From NCBI GenBank assembly GCA_947088865.1, contig CAMUHY010000017.1, positions 1-64,000 of the forward strand: DNA of 64,000 nt. The letters are read 5' to 3'. Under the pieces are notes generated by a model. The model ran no database searches. It was not told the origin of the DNA and saw only the letters and a program-made list of their open reading frames with translations. The stretch is from an uncultured Eubacterium sp. (GTDB taxonomy: Bacteria > Bacillota > Clostridia > Lachnospirales > Lachnospiraceae). Positions 59,937 to 64,000 of this stretch are shown here, one piece after another (the first letter of the stretch is position 1; each line of letters begins with the position of its first letter). A program made the position numbers and the translations under genes.

Positions 59937-60632
59937 ATGATAGGAATTATTGGCGCAATGGATGAAGAAGTAGAACAGATTGTTCAGGTTATGGAAGTTG
60001 AAAAAGAAGAAGTAAAGGCATCGATGACTTTTAAGGCTGGAAAGCTTGCAGGAAAAGAAGTTGTTATTGTCAGAAGTGGTATCGGTAAAGTCAATGCTGC
60101 TGTGTGTACACAGATTCTTGTTGATGATTTTGGCGTGGATTATGTAATTAATACAGGAATTGCAGGTTCACTGAATGCAAAGATTGATATTGGCGATATT
60201 GTAATTTCTTCCGATGTTCTTCATCACGATGTAGATGCCACAGGTTTTGGCTATGCAGTAGGACAGATTCCAAGAATGGATACATTATCTTTTCAGGCTG
60301 ATGAACAGTTGATTGAGTTGGCAAAAGCGGCATGTAAAAAGGTCGTTCCCTCTATTGGCGCACATGTTGGACGAGTTGTCAGCGGAGACCAGTTTATATC
60401 AGATAAGGCTGTTAAAGATAAAATCACAGCTAATTTTGAAGGATATTGTACAGAGATGGAAGGAGCAGCGATTGCACAGGCAGCTTATTTAAATAAAGTG
60501 CCGTTTTTAATCCTTCGAGCTATTTCAGATAAAGCAGATGACAGCGCAACAGTGGATTATCCAACATTTGAAAAACAAGCAATTGCAAATTCGGTATTGC
60601 TTATTAAAGAATTGGTTGCGACAATCGCGTAG
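59937..60632 (+). CDS. mtnN: 5'-methylthioadenosine/S-adenosylhomocysteine nucleosidase
   Basis: A 231-aa nucleosidase that cleaves MTA and SAH, recycling SAM by-products and feeding AI-2 or methionine salvage. Motifs are IIGAMDEEVEQ at the N-terminus, INTGIAGSL, and TEMEGAAIAQAAYLN with LRAISDKADD carrying the catalytic Asp. GGAAAGAGAGG lies 8 nt upstream of the ATG. Length is normal. Confidence 0.94.
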   Translation: MIGIIGAMDEEVEQIVQVMEVEKEEVKASMTFKAGKLAGKEVVIVRSGIGKVNAAVCTQILVDDFGVDYVINTGIAGSLNAKIDIGDIVISSDVLHHDVDATGFGYAVGQIPRMDTLSFQADEQLIELAKAACKKVVPSIGAHVGRVVSGDQFISDKAVKDKITANFEGYCTEMEGAAIAQAAYLNKVPFLILRAISDKADDSATVDYPTFEKQAIANSVLLIKELVATIA

Positions 60633-60637
60633 AATAC

Positions 60638-60666
60638 TTGAAAAAAGCTGGGTACAGCAGTATAAT
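60638..60666 (+). promoter_or_regulatory. Promoter of pgi
   Basis: TTGAAA (60638-60643), a 17-nt spacer and TATAAT (60661-60666), directly after the mtnN stop. Confidence 0.65.
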
Positions 60667-60758
60667 AAGGTATCTGGTTTATTCTGGCAGGAAACTGATA
60701 TAGGTGAAGCAGATAAACTACCTTTTGTGGGAATATTTAAGTATAAAGGAGAATTTCT

Positions 60759-62105
60759 ATGGGACAGGTTACGTTTGATTATTCTAAAGCGATGGGCTAT
60801 GTCAGCCAACATGAGATTGATTCGATGAAAGCAATTACAGAGAGTGCAAGACAGCTCTTATTGTCAAAGAGTGGTGCAGGCAATGATTATCTTGGATGGA
60901 TTAATCTCCCAGTAGATTATGACAAAGACGAATTTGCTCGAATTAAGGCAGCTTCTGACAAGATTCGTTCCGATTCAGAAGTGCTTGTTGTCATTGGCAT
61001 TGGCGGTTCTTATCTTGGAGCAAGAGCGGCAATTGAATTTTTGGGACATAATTTCTTTAATTCAGTATCAAAAGATGTACGTAAAGCACCTGAAATTTAT
61101 TTTGTAGGAAACAGCATTAGCTCTACATATCTTGCAGGTTTAGTAGATACGATTGGGGACAGAGATTTTTCAGTAAATATTATTTCAAAGTCAGGAACAA
61201 CAACAGAGCCAGCAATTGCATTTAGAGTATTTAAGAAACTTCTTGAAGAAAAATATGGAAAAGAAGGCGCTGCTAAGCGAATTTATGCTACGACAGACAA
61301 GGAAAAGGGAGCATTAAAGAAGCTTGCTGATGCACAAGGGTATGAAGAATTTGTTGTTCCAGATGATGTGGGCGGACGTTTTTCAGTTCTTACAGCCGTT
61401 GGACTTCTTGCAATTGCAGTAAGCGGAGTAGATATTGATAAGCTTATGGAAGGCGCTGCCAGTGCAAGAAAGAGATGTATTGAAAATGATTTTGACAGCA
61501 ACGATTCAATGCAGTATGCAGCACTTCGTAATATTATGTTAAGAAAAGGCAAATTGGTAGAGATTCTTTGTGATTATGAGCCTAGTCTTCACTATACGCT
61601 TGAGTGGTGGAAACAGCTTATGGGTGAGTCTGAAGGCAAGGATAATAAGGGATTGTTCCCTGCAAGTGTAGACCTTACAACAGACCTTCATTCAATGGGA
61701 CAATTTATTCAAGATGGTTCAAGAATTATGTTTGAGACGGTTCTCAATGTTGAAAAGTCTTCAAGAGAAGTGCTTATTGAGAAGGAAGAGGAAGACTTAG
61801 ATGGTCTTAACTATCTTGCTGGCAAATCCGTAGATTTTGTGAATAAATGTGCTATGAATGGTACGATTCTGGCTCATACAGATGGCAACACACCAAATCT
61901 TATGGTAAAAATCCCAGAACAGAATGAATTTTATTTAGGTGAATTATTCTATTTCTTTGAGTTTGCATGTGGACTTTCAGGTTATATACTTGGAGTAAAT
62001 CCATTTAATCAGCCAGGTGTTGAAAGCTATAAGCACAATATGTTTGCACTGCTTGGCAAGCCAGGATTTGAAGATGAAGGAGAAGCATTGAGAAAGAGAT
62101 TATAA
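60759..62105 (+). CDS. pgi: Glucose-6-phosphate isomerase
   Basis: A 448-aa isomerase of glycolysis/gluconeogenesis. Signatures are [47 protein letters not shown] and [19 protein letters not shown] (in parts), with the C-terminal [20 protein letters not shown]. This is the shorter form common in Firmicutes. AAAGGAG lies 8 nt before the ATG. Confidence 0.96.
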   Translation: MGQVTFDYSKAMGYVSQHEIDSMKAITESARQLLLSKSGAGNDYLGWINLPVDYDKDEFARIKAASDKIRSDSEVLVVIGIGGSYLGARAAIEFLGHNFFNSVSKDVRKAPEIYFVGNSISSTYLAGLVDTIGDRDFSVNIISKSGTTTEPAIAFRVFKKLLEEKYGKEGAAKRIYATTDKEKGALKKLADAQGYEEFVVPDDVGGRFSVLTAVGLLAIAVSGVDIDKLMEGAASARKRCIENDFDSNDSMQYAALRNIMLRKGKLVEILCDYEPSLHYTLEWWKQLMGESEGKDNKGLFPASVDLTTDLHSMGQFIQDGSRIMFETVLNVEKSSREVLIEKEEEDLDGLNYLAGKSVDFVNKCAMNGTILAHTDGNTPNLMVKIPEQNEFYLGELFYFFEFACGLSGYILGVNPFNQPGVESYKHNMFALLGKPGFEDEGEALRKRL

Positions 62106-62142
62106 TAAAAAATTTCCTTTTGCGTCTCTGCGCATAAAAAAT

Positions 62143-62175
62143 GACTGATGTCACCCTATAAAGGCGGCATCAGTC
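62143..62175. terminator. Terminator between convergent pgi and the 90-aa gene
   Basis: GACTGATGTC pairs with GGCATCAGTC (10 bp with one GU), followed on the plus strand by TTCTTCT. It overlaps the last codons of the convergent small gene. Confidence 0.65.
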
Positions 62176-62442
62176 TTCTTCTATCACCTGAATTTCCATA
62201 TAAGAAAATTCAATCATTTCTATAAAATTGTCTTGATTAAATCGGACTTTGGAATGTCTTTTAAAGTCTGCTATATTGGCGTCAAGCCATATTGGTTCTT
62301 GAAGGTCAAATTGATAACAAGCATCATGTACAGCATCCAATACCTTTTTTGTTCGGTTTATTTGAGCGTCGTTATTTTCAATAACAACATCTTTAAATGG
62401 ATGGTTGTTTTCATCATACAATTTGCACCACAGTCTAAACAT
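62170..62442 (-). CDS. Conserved small protein, unknown function
   Basis: A 90-aa soluble acidic protein, beginning MFRLWCKLYDENNHP, with no membrane segment or motif I recognise. The start codon directly abuts the dtd stop (62443), so it is translated as the second gene of a dtd operon. It may be a Lachnospiraceae-specific family. The sequence looks protein-like throughout (mixed charged and aromatic residues). Confidence 0.72.
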   Translation of the reverse strand: MFRLWCKLYDENNHPFKDVVIENNDAQINRTKKVLDAVHDACYQFDLQEPIWLDANIADFKRHSKVRFNQDNFIEMIEFSYMEIQVIEED

Positions 62443-62916
62443 TTATTTTTGTTCCTTTCCTACGGTATTAAAAAGTTCATCACTATCAAGAATAATGGTA
62501 AATGGACCATCATTTTCCAGTTCAATTTTCATATCTGCGCCAAATATTCCCGTTTTAACCGATTCAATCTGCTGGCTGCACATTGAGACAAATTTTTCGT
62601 ATAAATGTTCTGCAAGAACAGGCTCGCAAGCCTTTGTAAAACTAGGGCGATTTCCTTTTCTGCAATCGGCATAGAGTGTAAATTGACTGACAATAAGCAA
62701 TTCTCCGCCTACATCGGCAAGTGATAGATTGGTTTTGCCATTTTCGTCTTCAAAAATACGCAATTTTAATGTTTTTTCGACCATTTTTGGAAGCATATTT
62801 TCATTATCATTCTCACCAGAGCCAAACAAAATAAGAAAACCTTTGTTGATTTGTGCATATGTGGAGTTATCAATTGTTACTTTTGCGTGATTTACGCGTT
62901 GTATTACTAATCTCAT
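62443..62916 (-). CDS. dtd: D-aminoacyl-tRNA deacylase
   Basis: A 157-aa editing enzyme that removes D-amino acids (and glycine) from mischarged tRNAs. The conserved N-terminus [16 protein letters not shown], the [17 protein letters not shown] active-site motif ([13 protein letters not shown]) and a C-terminal [17 protein letters not shown] (in parts: NDGPFTI) correspond to the Dtd signatures SQFTL and NxGPxT. It heads a two-gene unit on the minus strand. Confidence 0.94.
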   Translation of the reverse strand: MRLVIQRVNHAKVTIDNSTYAQINKGFLILFGSGENDNENMLPKMVEKTLKLRIFEDENGKTNLSLADVGGELLIVSQFTLYADCRKGNRPSFTKACEPVLAEHLYEKFVSMCSQQIESVKTGIFGADMKIELENDGPFTIILDSDELFNTVGKEQK

Positions 62917-62951
62917 GGTAATCCTTTCACATGAATAATGTTTGTTAATTT

Positions 62952-63109
62952 AACCTCATCAAGGAAGTCCCCCACTTCAATGCTGCAAAAGCATAAGTGG
63001 GGGGTGAGGACTTGCTTGTTTCAGTAGCAGTATAAGCTCCACTGAAAAGCTACGATAGTAGCTAGTTGGTTTGAGCAAGTAGCGTAGCAGATTGCGAATA
63101 TCCGCTTAA
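62952..63109 (+). repeat. Family B structured element, complete copy (B4)
   Basis: TAACCTCATCAAGGAAGTCC to ATCCGCTTAA, with hairpins AAGTCCCCCACTT/AAGTGGGGG and AGCTAC/GTAGCT retained and the third hairpin partly decayed. It lies between two minus-strand genes, so transcripts of pfk would read its complementary strand. Confidence 0.75.
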
Positions 63110-63119
63110 CTAAGAAAAT

Positions 63120-64000
63120 TTACTTAAAACTTTTTGCCAAATCAATATTAAGATGTCTTGGCAAACCATCAACCATAATAGGAGAAAGTTCAGCTTGAAT
63201 AAGTGGTCTGATATAATGAATTAAATCTTCTGTAATAAAGTCATCATCTGTAATCCATTCAAGAGGTACTTTCTTTTCAATATTAGCAATTTTGTGAACG
63301 TCATGTGTTTCTGTAATGCACATATATGGGTCATCGGAAATTCTCTTTAATACAACAACTTTGCCAGATTCATCTTCAAATGCAGCTTTTACAGCAGCGC
63401 CGCCAACGTTGAACGCTTCGGTAATATCGGTACGTGATGTCATATGTGCAGCACAACGCTGAAGGGTTGCAAATTCAATAGCACGTGCTTTAACACCGAT
63501 TTCAGCAGCTACCTTATTGGCAAGGAATCGGGCAGTACCAGCAAGCTGTTTATGTCCAAATGCATCGACAACTTCCACATGGTCAGAAAGCTCAAATACA
63601 TAGCGACCGTCTGCAACCTTAACACCTTCAGAAACAGCAATTACCATAGACTTTCCTGTTGAACTTTTTTCTTTGACACGCTGCATAAAATGGTCAATAT
63701 CAAATACCTTTTCTGGTAGATAAATTAAGTCTACACCTTCGCAGTCCTCGCCTTTGGCAAGAGCGGCAGCAGCAGTAAGCCAGCCTGCATTACGTCCCAT
63801 AATTTCAACAATTGTAATAGTTGGATAGTCATATACAAGTCCATCACGAATAATCTCTTTCATTGTTGCGGCAATAAACTTTGCAGCGCTGCCATAACCT
63901 GGTGTATGGTCTGTCACAGCAAGGTCATTATCAATTGTTTTTGGAACACCCATGAACTTAATATCGCTTCCAATTAAAATAGAATAATCAGAAAGCTTTT
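63120..64000 (-). CDS. 6-phosphofructokinase, probably PPi-type (5' end beyond the window)
   Basis: The visible part is about 293 residues. The frame is open without a stop to the window edge (reading SDYSILIGSDIKF before the internal Met), so the start is outside. The catalytic motif GVPKTIDNDL (with Lys after Pro) and EIMGRNAGWL are PFK signatures; the Lys favours pyrophosphate-dependent enzymes over ATP-PFK, which usually reads GTIDND. The diagnostic Gly/Asp of the nucleotide loop is not in the window. GGTARFLANKVAAEIG-type C-terminal sequence is regular. Confidence 0.88.
   Translation of the reverse strand, partial: KLSDYSILIGSDIKFMGVPKTIDNDLAVTDHTPGYGSAAKFIAATMKEIIRDGLVYDYPTITIVEIMGRNAGWLTAAAALAKGEDCEGVDLIYLPEKVFDIDHFMQRVKEKSSTGKSMVIAVSEGVKVADGRYVFELSDHVEVVDAFGHKQLAGTARFLANKVAAEIGVKARAIEFATLQRCAAHMTSRTDITEAFNVGGAAVKAAFEDESGKVVVLKRISDDPYMCITETHDVHKIANIEKKVPLEWITDDDFITEDLIHYIRPLIQAELSPIMVDGLPRHLNIDLAKSFK

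Overview
The window is AT-rich DNA from a low-GC Gram-positive anaerobe. The gene content fits family Lachnospiraceae, and the pectin-degrading repertoire suggests a Lachnospira-like organism; this placement is inference from gene content, not from a 16S match. Supporting signs are the yaaO/gmk-like/yaaR/holB/ricT/trmN6/rsmI cluster, a T-box leader on ileS, spoIID and spoIIQ homologues, an N-terminal-rubredoxin (reverse) rubrerythrin beside a PerR-type regulator, and very large secreted pectinases with dockerin-like repeats.

Layout. 1-7877: the 3' end of a tRNA-Phe, an L,D-transpeptidase, then the replication/translation housekeeping cluster. 8026-9569: endonuclease IV converging on a TetR regulator. 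9570-20138: a tandem pair of giant secreted GH28 polygalacturonases (1512 and 1745 aa) whose first 493 coding nucleotides are identical. 20139-25459: an operator-controlled operon of an MMPL/RND exporter and a repeat-rich lipoprotein. 25829-30566: choloylglycine hydrolase, 2-keto-3-deoxygluconate kinase, MATE exporter and an Rpn-type nuclease. 30854-34610: ileS behind a T-box leader that appears to have lost its antiterminator. 34768-42791: glycogen phosphorylase, alanine/sodium symporter, spoIID-spoIIQ and a GH13 amylase. 43081-43298: a 31-residue holin-like toxin with an antisense promoter (type I toxin-antitoxin). 43526-51812: hemolysin III, HAD phosphatase, an ABC transporter and a GntR-controlled sugar-acid locus (dehydratase and gluconate-type permease). 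52079-56713: a CAP-domain dockerin protein, a gene broken by one TGA codon, a DUF4303 protein, an acetyltransferase and a small membrane protein. 56906-64000: rubrerythrin and perR sharing an operator motif, murG, a TSCPD protein, mtnN, pgi, dtd and the 3' part of a phosphofructokinase.

Metabolic theme. Secreted polygalacturonases release galacturonate. KDG kinase, and an IlvD/Edd-type sugar-acid dehydratase with a GntP permease, would feed sugar acids into a KDG/KDPG route. Glycogen phosphorylase, amylase, glucose-6-phosphate isomerase and phosphofructokinase handle storage glucan and glycolysis.

Most unusual content. The intergenic DNA carries several repeated, structured elements. The most striking (called family A here) lies directly in front of six unrelated genes. 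In it, a hairpin loop is complementary to a segment 3-4 nt from the Shine-Dalgarno sequence, so the leader can fold as an H-type pseudoknot over the ribosome binding site. Paired positions change together between copies, including a diverged copy, which argues for a conserved RNA structure. A second family (B, about 150 nt) is a multi-hairpin element with compensatory changes and short internally deleted derivatives. Families C (terminal inverted repeats), D, F and G are smaller hairpin repeats.
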